Shown here: positions 51,501 through 58,975 of the stretch, piece by piece
Layout: each line of letters starts with the position of its first letter
Numbering within the stretch: the stretch's first letter is position 1
Assembly (NCBI GenBank): GCA_012845835.1
Contig: JABAKD010000014.1
Coordinates: forward strand, 3,769,710 to 3,833,709
Direction: 5' to 3'
DNA from: Undaria pinnatifida
Lineage: Eukaryota; Sar; Phaeophyceae; Laminariales; Alariaceae
DNA: 64,000 nucleotides
Notes under the pieces: model-generated
The model's input: the letters and a program-made list of their open reading frames with translations, nothing else
The model's database searches: none
Told to the model about the DNA's origin: nothing
Translations under genes and position numbers: made by a program

Positions 51501-54500
51501 CAGAGTTGAGCTAAATCGACACACGACGTGCGTGAAAATGCGTGGAAGGTGTGGCGAGCGTAAGCTTTATTTTTCCCCATCCACCGGAGGATAAAAGAAA
51601 AAAAAAAACATAAAAAGAAAGAAAAGATAATTTTACGAGCATAATACCTGTTTTAGGACTAAAGGTTGGTCGGGTTGTTGCGCGAACGAATGTCTTCTTC
51701 GAGGTCGTGCTTCGTGTGATATATTGACCTCCTCATGTCAGGAGCTCGGAAAATTCTTTGAATCTTCTGCTGAAACCCTACCGTGGGATGACTCCTCTGT
51801 GCTGCTATCAGCCGGTATCTCTCACCCAGAGGGGGCTACTACCCTACTACCCCCCCCCCCCGCATCAATTCGTCGGCAATCCATTTCAACCGCTGCGGGG
51901 AAAAAAAACAAAACATCACACACGAATTCGGACCATCTTGTTTGTCCCCATAATCGGGGGTGCGTATTCTAAGAGGGACAAAGAGAAGCCTCACCTCGCG
52001 TGCTGCCTCCGCCAGAAATTCCACCTTGTCCGCCAACTTTTTGACCAGGACCGGGCACACCATCGGGAGCTCGGGGTCCAAAGCTCCCCCCAGGCCACGC
52101 CACAGGTCGGTCAGCGTTAGCAGCGCGTTCTTTGCCACCTACGTTGAGCAACATTATTAAGGAAGCTGCGTCGGAGACAGAGATACGCACGCTACGGTAT
52201 AAGGGTTCAACCGTTTTTTATTTTTGCGGGGGCTCCTCTCATGAAAAGTATCAGGAGACGGCACTTTGACCCCTTGACCGACGGCAGTTTTCCAATAATT
52301 CACCTTGACTGCCGGCAAACTACTAGGTTATAGTGCGAAACGATCGGTTTGACACCCTTGACCGACCGCTGAACCTTTTCCCTTGACTGACCGCCTCCTG
52401 GCATATTTGCTCTCATGTGAGGAGCTCTACAGTACACCATGTCCCAAAAAAATGCTGCCTCATCCCCGACTTGGTTTTGCCTCAGATGCGTCAACAGGTT
52501 TGCAGGCGTAGCCTTGTATCTGGTATGTAGTTTTTTTTGTAATAGTACACTGAAAGTGTAACCCGATGGACAGACAGAACCCATGGGGCTAGCTAGAAAA
52601 GGTGTACGGAAACGACGAAATCCCGACGATTTAGGGGTTGAGGCATACAAAAAATGACAAAATTCGACGGTTTTGGGTTAAGAAGCCTCGTTCGTTCAGA
52701 ACCAAAAACAACACCCCCCCTCCCCAAAAGCGCTACCTCTATCATACCATGCGTCGAGCGTGGTTTTACAGGCCCACATGCTTTCCTCGACAAAGCTCTG
52801 TGCACGAAACTTTTGCTTCTGAGGTGTATCCGCAACCAAAACTGCATGGGACAAAGCGAAGAGAGAGTGTTCTTTTAGTTCGCGGGAATTTTCATGGGTC
52901 ACGCACGCCCCGTGGAAGATGTTTCTCCGAGAAAAAATACACGGGTCCAGTCCAGTCGAGTCCAATCCAAACGGGTCAGGACGCGTTCGGCATCTCACGG
53001 GTACGGTCTGAGTCGGTCAGGAGGTTCTCAAACATCACGGGTCGGGTCGGGTGTACGCAGACCCGACCCGACCCGCAACAAGTCCCGCAAAACACCATAT
53101 AGTTTTTTTGCCACTTACGTCGAAAAAAATGTTTCGTCAGGGAGCAAGCTGCGCGTTCATCAACCAACCCCTTCAGAGCTGCATCCGTATTCTCGAGGAC
53201 AAACGACTTGGGAGTAGGGCATCTTAGGAGGCCTTTGGCGGTGCCCGCAACCGTGTTTGCTATAGACACGCCTAGGCCAAGCACGGTCTATTGGCCAGAA
53301 GTTGTCCCCCCTTGGCCAAAGGGGGGCTGGTCAGCACCATTTAGGTGCTAAAAGAGAGAGATAAGTTGCTGTATTAGCCCCAAAACACAAGAGAACAAGC
53401 GATCTTAATTTCATCCCCGAATCTCCATACGAGAATTCAGAAGAGGATAAATATAAACCCCTGTTGTCTTCAGATCTAAATAATGTTCACATCTCACGTC
53501 GGATCCTCAGCAGTCAATCGCCACCAAGGAGATCAGCTGTCGCATGCATCTTACCACCGACACTACACACTCTCTGGTGCTCCACTCTCCACATTGCGCA
53601 TCGCGAGGACTGTCTTATACGGTATTGGTCCCTCAATAGTGCCGGTTGCCATTGTAGTGCCGGAAACACCGGCACTACAGCGGTAACCGGCACTACAGCG
53701 GTAACCGGCACTACTCTGCACACCGACACTACTGATCCTTTTCATCTGTTCCAAGCGATTCCACAGGCACTATAGAGGGCAACCGGCTCTACACCAAGGC
53801 TAGGGTAGGGGGGATGTCGATACTCAGCACCCTCGCCCGAGCGACTCCGTTCCTCAACGAAAAACAAAAATACCTCAGGCGATGCGTTTGGCGCGGAGTA
53901 GCTATACCAAGTCCAAGTCCATAGCGTTTCTTCATGTGTCAAACGAAAAACAGCACGCAAAGCTTCGGACCGCAAAAGGAATGGGGGGGGGGTAATTCGC
54001 GCGAGCGACCCCGAGCCACCGCATAGCGAAGACCCACAAATTACTCCCTTGCCGTAGCCACCGCTACGTCTCAGCCGGTTCTATAGAGGGACATCTACTG
54101 TATACTAGTGATTGATAAGGAATCAGTGGGGAATTAGTCCGTTTGACCACTTGTACAAAAGGTTAACCAATAGCTTACTACGACCCAAACTAAGCCTTAT
54201 AGCACTCTCCCCCCCATCTGAAACGGCGGGATATACCAGGTCGGCCGGATATACGCGGCGGACCTGTCAATATCCAAGCGGTTTCATTTTGCTGGGTATA
54301 CCGGGGAGAGTATTTTTCAAGTTCGATCATGGGGAAAGTCTGAAAAAGAATATTTTGGTGGATGGTGGGACTCGAAGCCACGACCCAAAACACTCATGGT
54401 CCTGCCGACGACGCCATTTGTTTGTTAAGGTATTAGTGGGGTATTACTCCGTTTGACCACTTGCAAAAGGTTAACCAATAGCTTACCCAAACTAAGTCTT

Positions 54501-57500
54501 TTAACATGATCCACAGCTGTCAGATTCTGCCCCCCTCAGAAACGGGTTTAATAGTTTCCGCGCACAGATTGATTAACATCACCCTGTTGACCCTGGTACA
54601 AGCTACATTGTAGTTCCAAGGGGAATCGCCGACCTATATCCTTCATGAGGACACACACCCGGAAATACGCGCGATCGGAGTATCACACACAGCTTGCAAA
54701 GATGAGCTTCGACGAAATCTTCGATCTCGCAGCTGGAGCGTATTTTTATTTTTGTGATACTAATGGCAGCGACAGCGGATGTGAGGCAACATGTCCTTCG
54801 AAAAACGACAAGGTGGAACAGGACCATCCGCATCGATCGTGCTCCGCCCTGACAAGAAGAAGCCGCTTCGGCGTCGTTCTACGACAGCCCCCCCAACTTT
54901 TCTTTAACGAAATCGCCGGTTTTGACACCAGCTCCCGGCCGTATCTCCTGAAATACGGTGCCCCTTGCCCCCACCCCGAGGTCATCGCTTGATGGTCCTT
55001 CCTTTGCAACCAAGGAGTTGCATGAAGATGTTTTCTTCATAGCATAATTCCTCGCGTCGAGCAGCCATGAAACGTTCGTTAAACAAAATCGCTGGTTTGG
55101 GGGGGGGGGGCTATCGTAGTAAGAATCAGTCTTCGCCACTCACTCACTCGTGTCACAAAACGCACCGGGTACCAGGTTAAGCGCCAAAAAAAGTGTGATC
55201 GTTGTTGCTGTTTTTTTGTGCTGTAGAATATGTGTGTCTTTTGCAAAATCAAACAGAGAGCGTAGACCCAACTCCAATCCTAATCTTGACCCTAACCCTA
55301 ACGCTAACCTCAAACCCAACCCGGGCTAAGGCTACTAAAAAGGTGTACTGCCCGAGCGCATTGTGAACTTCGTGAAAACAAGTGCAGACCACCTCAATAA
55401 TCTTGACAGGTACCAGGTGATATTTTCGGTACATGATTCCAAGAAACTCTTCTTTTTTTTATCTTTAGCTGTTATTTTTTTTTAGTTCTATAGTAAACAA
55501 CGCACACCGAAAAAATGACCCCCCACACCTGCGATCGAAGGTTTTCCACATGACCCAACACGTCCCTGACCAGCGCATGCAGATGAGACTGCGAACCCAG
55601 CAGCGCCGCATGGTGCACCGCCAGCCTCCTCACAGAATTCAGGGTGTGGAATATTTCCGGCCAGGTGTCTCGTGGCAGCGACGACATCGCCCGCTGTAGT
55701 TCCTGCGTCGGGTTTGGCGATGGTCGGATGTCCTGTACACGAGCATGAATTTCAGGGTGGCAGTGTTAGTTAAGTGTGTGGAATATTTCCGGCCGGGTGT
55801 CTCGGGGCAACGGCGACATCGCCCGCTGCAGCTCTTGCCTCGAATTCAGCGACGGTGGGACTTCCTGTGCACGACGCCGAAAACATGGGTATCGGGTGGC
55901 AGCGTTTGGGAGAGCCACACCCCTCTGGGACCCAGATACAGTCATGACCCCACGTTAGTGCGGTACTCTTGGTGCGAGTCCCCAGTTTAGTGCGGTGAAA
56001 ACCAACTTGTCGACCACGTTAGTGCGGTACTCTCGCCCAGTTTAGAGGTGAAAACCTACTTGTTGACTACGGTAGTACGATGCTTTTAGTGCGGGCCCCC
56101 AGTTTGATGCGGTGAAACCAACTGGTCGACCACGTTTGTGCGGTACTCTCGAGCAGTTTAGTGTGGTGAAAACCTACTTGTCAACTACGTTAGTGCGGTA
56201 CTGTCCCCTAGTTTAGTGGTGAAAACCTACTTGTTGACCACGTTAGGCTGTACTCTCAGTGCGGCCCATCAGTTTCGCGCGGTGAAAACCAACTTGTCGA
56301 CCACGTTAGTGCGGAACTCTTAGTGCAGGCCACCAGTTTAGAGCGGTGAAAAACAACTTGTCGACCACGTTAGTGCGGCACTCTTAGTGCGGGGCTCTAG
56401 TTTAGTGCTGTGAAAACCAATTTGTCGACCACATTAGTGCGGTACTCCTAGTGCGGGCCACCCAGTTTAGTCCGGTGAAAACCAACTTGTCGCGACGTTG
56501 TCCTCTAGAGTACCGCACTGTGAACCCTTCTGGGGACCAGGTGCATAAATTACGCTAGCGGAATAGCTGGGGTCTTGCCAACCGTGCAGTCCAGCATAAG
56601 CACACGCAGAACCGCGGGCAGGATCGTGTACCTCCTTGCACCGTGGCTAGGACGCTACACCTGTCATCACCCTATCCAGCAGCCCTCGTTCCTGCACGTG
56701 ACCGATGCCGCAATCGTCATTCTTCCCGGCAGTTTTTTCCGCTGAAGCCCCGAAGGGGTCAATACTATCCCGGGGGTATCCCGGGGGTACCACTTTAGTG
56801 CGGTCATTTGCCAGAATGTAAGTGTTAGGGAATTAGTGGGGTAGAACTAATAGTCCGTTTGACCACTTGCAAAAGGTTAACCAGTAGCTTACCCAAATTA
56901 AGCCTTATAACACTCTCTCTTCCCCCCTGAAACGGCGGGATACCAGGTCGGCCTGATATACGGGCGGACCTGTCAATATCCAAGCTGTTTCATTTCCTGG
57001 GGATACCGGGGAGAGTAATTTTGAAGTTCGACATGGAGAACGTCTGAAAAAGTTCATTATTGTGGATAGTGGGATTTGAACCCACGACCCAAAAAACCCA
57101 TGTCCTGCCTTCGACGTCATTTGTTAAGGTATTAGTGGGGTATTAGTCCGTTTGACCACTTGCAAAAGGTTAACCAATAGCTTACCCAACTAAGCCTTAC
57201 CTGGTATAACATAAGTATCACGGGGGTAGTTCGGAGTACCACTTTAGTGCGGTCGTTTTGTCATCTGGTAAGGCACCCGCACTATTGTCGGACCACGACT
57301 GTGCGGCGACGAAAAAACCCGGCAAAGCCCTCGATCTTACAGCGTGAGCGCGCCATGCACGCGTACAGTAAAGGTTCCCCAGTAAGGCGGTGGTGTGCCA
57401 GAGAAAATATGAAGGCGTTGTTGGGAAAACATGAAGGCGTTGTTGGGGGAAGTCGCCTTGTTTAATTCGGGTTATGAGTGCAACACCTCAATTGCGCGCC

Positions 57501-58975
57501 AAGCGATTTTGACCGCCTTATATCGGGATACCGCCCTTAATCAGGCCGCCTCGTTGGGGGACCCCTACTACTGTACCAGAAATGTGGTTAAAAACACCTC
57601 ATAACAGCAGATACATCCGATAACATACCATAATAATAGCATGTTATGCCACAGCAGCAGAGAGGGCGACTTGCAACTCCTTCATCCATCGGACAGATCC
57701 GATAAGACACTTGTTCATGATCTATGCCTTCAGGGCAGGTTGATCTCTGCTCTACATGACCTGCAAGGCGTAAATAATCATGATGCCGGTGTGAGAGCCG
57801 GGTAATCCGAATGATCTAGCACATCGTTTCCTGGATTGGACGTGTGCCACACCGATCACGCACAAAATATAACGTAACGGGCTGTTCGTTCAACATGCAC
57901 CATAGCCACTGACCCAAAGTCAGCGCTGACCATGAGTCAGCGGCTATGATGCACACGTAACAAAAGCACAATCCGGGGTCTGTCTGCCTGTTACGCACTA
58001 GACGCTAAATTTACCTCAAGAGTTGCAACCCCTGTAATCAGCGCTGCCGTTCTACTCGGACGGACCGACGTGCGCGAATGGCAATATGTGCCAGCGGTTG
58101 TGGTCTAATTTTTTACAACAACACATGTCTATAGGATTCAGATGATCTAGGTCGTGATCTGTCCGACGTGTGAACGAGCCCCTTGTTCTCAAATTCGGTC
58201 CCTCCATCCACGATGCCCTGCCTCAGCAGCGCGGGTTTGCTTGCACCCGGAGTTTGCGTGATACAGTAATGGCATCTCTATAGCACCGCCCACGTGTTTA
58301 TAGCGGTTGGCATTGCATGACGGCCTAAGAAACCTTGTTGTGTTTGCAATGTGTATCTTTGTTTCGTAGTTTGTGACCACAGGGCTCGTTTCGCCACGGA
58401 GCCTTCGGCACGGACACTGGTTGTGCTGGATGTAGATGGGTGAAAATGCCAGTTTAATGTGAAGAACACACGCATAGCAACGTTGTGTGTCAGCCGGAAA
58501 TATCGGCATTATATCGGCAACCGGACACTACTCCGGTTACTACCACTACTGGTCGTTCCCAACTGTGCTAAGCGATTTCACAGGCACTAAAGCGGTAACC
58601 GGCACTATGCAGACGGCACTATACAGAGGGGCCACTACTGTCGTTGGCAGAGTCTGGTTTAAGGGACGGGTCAACCCGCTCGCTTGGTGTCAGTGCTCGC
58701 ACCTGGATTGTGAGGTAGTCGAAAGAATCCGGCTTAAGGGCTGAACCAGGCGAAGGTGGGATTACCGCGGCATTCCTTACCCCCCCCGGTGGTAGTGACC
58801 CCCCCTGTCCCCCCTGACCCCCGCCCCCTCCCGCATGGGCTTCATGCAGAAAATCCCGGTCGTGACCCCCGCCGCGACTTGCTCCTCTTGCTTTCGTCTC
58901 CGTTGTTTCTCGGTGTTCGACGCTGCTGCGGGTTGTGACTGAGTCGCTCTCGGTTGTCCAGGGCTCGGTGTCTCT
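36274..58975 (-). CDS. TOGARAM: TOG-array protein, TOGARAM/crescerin-like
   Basis: Minus-strand exons: 58975-58781 (tentative), 55732-55529, 52138-51995, 50434-50138, 49568-49509, 48639-47966, 46803-46693, 44940-44767, 42962-42858, 40410-40288, 38625-38515, 37418-37348, 36559-36274. Almost all borders are phase 0. Exons 55732 to 49509 make one TOG domain: TWPEIF, NLRSQ then VAKNALLTLTDLW, NPAVRAKSALATLL and DGNQETRQHAKALV. Exons 44940 to 36274 make a second: ANLDSSDWRERVKGLDE, VNLHALDGVV, CKNLASSNQQ, QPVASLAQYGNARLK, SVRDAGLSLLRAV. Order, spacing and these motifs match the last two TOGs of TOGARAM proteins, which bind tubulin and set axoneme structure in cilia. A disordered linker lies between. 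About 785 residues recovered; more 5' exons may lie beyond the window or be unrecognised. The e-f junction (49509 to 48639) has a phase mismatch, so one border or small exon there is unresolved. Confidence 0.85.
36990..37240 (-). repeat. Short tandem CACTTTGGCAACA units in the last TOG intron
   Basis: CACTTTGGCAACAGGGAAAT, CGCTTTGGCAACAAAAAT and CACTTTAGCAACAAGAATTT recur at about 60-bp spacing. Exon 37418 ends in a related CTTTGGCAAGAG string, so this may be more exon-edge duplication; the match is short. Confidence 0.4.
37348..37418 (-). CDS. TOGARAM: TOG gene exon: VPMLALLRDLTPVV
   Basis: 71 nt, phase 0 start, phase 2 end; acceptor TCGCGGTCAG, donor GTGAGT. The only non-phase-0 border in the 3' half; the next exon supplies the missing base. 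Confidence 0.82.
37825..38065 (+). repeat. Dispersed repeat Y, copy 2
   Basis: GTGTCATGGCTGGGGTGAAA, GTCACGTCAAGGCCATCATA and CTGTCTTTCAGCGTTC mark it. Shorter than the copies at 11345 and 43015. In a TOG intron. Confidence 0.6.
38515..38625 (-). CDS. TOGARAM: TOG gene exon: RVALAEEALDAL
   Basis: 37 codons, phase 0-0, acceptor TTCGCGCCAG, donor GTATAC. RVALAEEALDALCQAVDPCL, MVQPVASLAQYGNARLK. Confidence 0.88.
39990..40105 (-). repeat. Dispersed repeat X, inverted uninterrupted copy
   Basis: GTTCTCACATTAACTCGCAT and GGTCACAGGACAGGCTCCAG are the reverse complement of the copy at 24285. It has an intact TTAA. Confidence 0.7.
40288..40410 (-). CDS. TOGARAM: TOG gene exon: VNLHALDGVVQ
   Basis: 41 codons, phase 0-0, acceptor CGCTTGCAG, donor GTAGGT. 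VNLHALDGVVQVASTMADKL, EPVANTLIPAVCKNLASSN. Among the best matches to TOGARAM TOG4. Confidence 0.9.
40430..42780. other. TOG intron, mostly unassigned repeats
   Basis: 41150-41230 resembles 31110-31180. 42050-42130 shares CCTCCGGCGGATGGGGAAAA, the TTTTCATACGCGTCGTGTG motif, with 44395-44470 and 51510-51595. No exon seen. Confidence 0.4.
42858..42962 (-). CDS. TOGARAM: TOG gene exon: ATALLGEHGDELY
   Basis: 35 codons, phase 0-0, acceptor TTTTAACATAG, donor GTGCGG. Ends SELLADGNLK, which joins VNLHAL in the next exon exactly as in TOGARAM (..D.N.KVNLHAL..). Confidence 0.85.
43015..43425 (+). repeat. Dispersed repeat Y, copy 3
   Basis: Near-identical order of landmarks to copy 1 at 11345, including GACGATGATGGGACAAGCAG and the CCCTGCGTTTCCCTGCGTTA run. 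Confidence 0.7.
44206..44294. mobile_element. TTAA MITE, copy 5
   Basis: TTAA at left, TTGA at right, same orientation as copies 2 and 4. 43960-44130 has a related but more decayed segment. Confidence 0.65.
44767..44940 (-). CDS. TOGARAM: TOG gene exon: start of TOG B
   Basis: 58 codons, phase 0-0, acceptor GGAAGCAG, donor GTGAGA. Basic linker, then LLPGVFANLDSSDWRERVK and GLDE, the canonical TOG first helix. Confidence 0.85.
45233..45847. mobile_element. TIR element interrupted by a solo LTR
   Basis: About 65-bp inverted ends: left AAGGAGTGCTGTCATTCAGA through AGGTATACCTCTACCG and GTAGCACGCTTC; right the inverse, ending CTGAATGCCGGCACTCCTTT. Inside lies the solo LTR 45359-45627. Without it the element is about 340 bp. 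Half-copies with the same ends lie near 52650-52765 and 63425-63535, usually next to a CGACGATTTTGGG motif. Confidence 0.8.
45359..45627 (+). repeat. Solo LTR related to the 13-21 kb element
   Basis: 269 bp, about 85 percent like the LTR at 13047 by eye (CCTCGAAAGGCCTGTA, GGTTTCGTATGATAAGGTTG, GCTATCCGGGGCTCTGGTGG). Flanked by CCAC on both sides, the same 4-bp duplication length. Termini decayed (GGTTTAG for TGTTAAG). Implies LTR-LTR recombination of an older insertion. Confidence 0.9.
46030..46252. repeat. 25-bp minisatellite, nine units
   Basis: Unit CTACCCCCTCTATCGTAGA plus AGGGGT, nearly perfect over nine copies. The core AGGGGTCTACCCCCT is palindromic. In a TOG intron. Confidence 0.95.
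46693..46803 (-). CDS. TOGARAM: TOG gene linker exon
   Basis: 37 codons, phase 0-0, acceptor CCACACCCAG, donor GTATGT. EGGHDIARKSRSPYESSDVA then GSVSDDRRRTGAAGAGE. Disordered; supported by phase fit on both sides rather than homology. Confidence 0.55.
47170..47850. repeat. CTATAGTGCCGG-type repeats (two or more copies)
   Basis: Many CCTCTATAGTGCCGGT / ACCGGCACTATAGAGGG strings in both orientations, with the conserved interior TACTGCCTCCAATGGC seen also at 53700, 58545 and 63880. A repeat W copy is embedded at about 47240-47480. Confidence 0.6.
47966..48639 (-). CDS. TOGARAM: TOG gene long linker exon with SDSRDN repeats
   Basis: About 224 codons, RLRRDLLKFSLPSG, then some 12 repeats of LSDSRDNR / LFDSRDSR / LSDNRDSR type, then Gly/Ser-rich and Arg-rich sequence to RLRGEE before donor GTGAGC. 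Disordered linker between TOGs. At DNA level the repeats share ATAACCGCGTACCG. The start given follows CTATTCTAG; this leaves a phase mismatch with the previous exon, so the 5' border is uncertain. Confidence 0.7.
48590..49345 (-). repeat. Tandem duplication of the start of the linker exon and its upstream intron
   Basis: 48600-48730 (exon start, acceptor and intron) recurs at 49120-49260: shared TCGACGGAGGCGTCCTA, GGGCTTCGTC, and TTTTATTGGAGC / TTTATCGGAGC. A third landmark, ATCGCGGAAGG, occurs at 48864, 49080 and 49333. The duplicate keeps the acceptor and an open frame for some 60 codons. Confidence 0.7.
49509..49568 (-). CDS. TOGARAM: TOG gene exon: DGNQETRQHAKAL
   Basis: 20 codons, phase 0-0, acceptor TTTGTAG, donor GTGAGA. 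Corresponds to the DGSQETRYYGRKML-type last helix of the TOGARAM TOG3 domain. Confidence 0.8.
49726..49891. mobile_element. Tc1/mariner-like MITE, copy D
   Basis: Ends CAGTACGGGTCCCCCAGTAG and CGGGGGACCCTTATTG with the same interior (GCGAGAGCAATGTGACCGCC, AGCGATTTTGACCGCC). Confidence 0.65.
50138..50434 (-). CDS. TOGARAM: TOG gene exon with Gly-rich insertion
   Basis: 99 codons, phase 0-0, acceptor GCATTTCTAG, donor GTAAGT. CVDEVVEAATDSRALSAFL, NHRNPAVRAKSALATLL, then about 45 residues rich in Ala, Ser, Arg and Gly, then EMDRLLATLPRFLQ. The low-complexity part interrupts two helices that are adjacent in other TOGs. Its 5' 70 nt are copied at least three more times just upstream. Confidence 0.85.
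50555..51025 (-). repeat. Tandem partial copies of the exon at 50434
   Basis: Copies near 50640-50560, 50815-50755 and 51025-50940 repeat the C-rich tract, the acceptor and the exon start (DSRALSAFL or DSQALSAFL still legible in two; GTGGATGAGGTGG in the third). None carries the exon's own donor. Spacing about 190-200 bp. Confidence 0.75.
51995..52138 (-). CDS. TOGARAM: TOG gene exon: VAKNALLTLTDLW
   Basis: 48 codons, phase 0-0, acceptor TCAACGTAG, donor GTGAGG. VAKNALLTLTDLWRGLGGAL, VLVKKLADKVEFLAEAARE: HEAT helices two and three of TOG A. Confidence 0.88.
52640..52765. repeat. Half of the 45-kb TIR element
   Basis: CGACGGTTTTGGGTTAAGAA, GTTCAGAACC and GCTACCTCTATCATACCATG correspond to the left arm at 45225-45300. 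No right arm seen. Confidence 0.5.
52940..53095. repeat. GGGTCGGG inverted-repeat element, copy 4
   Basis: GGTCCAGTCCAGTCGAGTCC to GACCCGACCCGACCCGCAAC; most degenerate member. Confidence 0.45.
53110..53271 (-). pseudogene. Orphan TOG-like exon
   Basis: Acceptor CTTGGCCTAG, donor GTAAGT. Reads VSIANTVAGTAKGLLRC, PTPKSFVLENTDAALKGLVD, like the middle of a TOG domain (LL-ag-t-FI-e--d-AL-a-v). Its phase (two leading bases) cannot follow exon 55732-55529, where it would create a stop within four codons, and exons 55529 and 52138 already join perfectly without it. Either a remnant of an extra TOG or an alternative exon with an unseen partner. Confidence 0.5.
53620..53790. repeat. CTATAGTGCCGG-type repeat
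   Basis: Contains ATAGTGCCGGTTGCCA and three tandem CACTACAGCGGTAACCGG units, then CAGGCACTATAGAGGGCAAC. Confidence 0.6.
54113..54506 (-). mobile_element. TRIM (miniature LTR retroelement), copy 1
   Basis: On the minus strand: 84-bp LTR (54506-54423, TGTTAAAAGACTTAG to CTAATACCTTAACA), PBS TGGCGTCGTCGGCAGGA starting at 54416, about 220 bp without ORF, polypurine tract GATGGGGGGGAGAG, then 92-bp LTR (54204-54113). 4-bp target duplication TGAT on both sides. Terminal hexamers and PBS equal those of the 8.3-kb element. It cannot encode proteins and would need them in trans. A tRNA-like segment (CTTCGAGTCCCAC) is also inside. Confidence 0.85.
54524..54750 (+). repeat. Family Z repeat, copy 3
   Basis: GCCCCCCTCAGAAACGGGTT to GATCTCGCAGCTGGAGCGTA, then a T-rich tail. 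Best match to the copy at 4143. Confidence 0.6.
54880..55130. repeat. Dispersed repeat W, copy 3
   Basis: TTCTACGACAGCCCCCCCAA, TATCTCCTGAAATACGGTGC and GAGCAGCCATGAAACGTTCG as in the copy at 8820. Confidence 0.65.
55268..55330. repeat. Short telomere-like CCCTAA tract
   Basis: GACCCTAACCCTAACGCTAA, flanked by degenerate versions. About four units of CCCTAA type. Confidence 0.5.
55529..55732 (-). CDS. TOGARAM: TOG gene exon: first helices of TOG A
   Basis: 68 codons after CGTGTACAG, ending at donor GTGTGG. DIRPSPNPTQELQRAM, then TWPEIFHTLNSVRRLAVHH and HVENLRSQ. The DW/TW-x-E start and NLRS end are typical of TOG repeat one to two. A tandem copy of its first half lies upstream at 55772-55885. 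Confidence 0.85.
55772..55885 (-). repeat. Tandem copy of the first half of exon 55732-55529
   Basis: Shares GTGTGGAATATTTCCGGCC, CGACATCGCCCGCTG and TTCCTGTGCACGA with 55643-55740. The copy includes the acceptor side. No donor of its own. Confidence 0.75.
55955..56500. repeat. Minisatellite of 54-65 bp, nine units
   Basis: Each unit holds GTTAGTGCGGTACTC, CAGTTTAGTGCGGTGAAAAC and CAACTTGTCGACCAC, with short (about 54) and long (about 64) forms alternating irregularly. Between two TOG gene exons. A stray GTGCGGTCATTTG unit lies at 56800 and another at 57245. Confidence 0.92.
56823..57211 (-). mobile_element. TRIM, copy 2
   Basis: Minus strand: 90-bp LTR (57211-57122), PBS-like TGACGTCGAAGGCAGG, 190-bp interior with a perfect T-arm-like GTGGGTTCAAATCCCAC, polypurine tract AGGGGGGAAGAGAGAG, 90-bp LTR (56912-56823, TGTTATAAGG to CCCTAACA). 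4-bp target duplication TAAG on both sides. The 57211 LTR has an extra CCAGGTA near its start relative to the other LTR. Confidence 0.85.
57366..57572. mobile_element. Tc1/mariner-like MITE, copy E
   Basis: CAGTAAAGGTTCCCCAGTAA at left, GGGGGACCCCTACTACTG at right, TA on both sides. An internal 27-bp duplication AACATGAAGGCGTTG is unique to this copy. Confidence 0.7.
58485..58645. repeat. CTATAGTGCCGG-type repeat
   Basis: ATATCGGCAACCGGACACTA, TACTACCACTACTGGTCGTT, then CGGCACTATACAGAGG. Confidence 0.55.
58781..58975 (-). CDS. TOGARAM: Tentative upstream exon of the TOG gene
   Basis: 65 codons, phase 0-0, acceptor CCCGATACAG and donor GTAAGG. Encodes RDTEPWTTESDSVTTRSSVE and a Gly/Gln-rich tail ending SLPPGG; low complexity. 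Its end phase fits the next exon, which is the main support. Confidence 0.4.

Noticed and set aside
57060..57110. tRNA gene with T arm GTGGGTTCAAATCCCAC
   Set aside because: Lies inside a TRIM, lacks a pairing acceptor stem and D arm.
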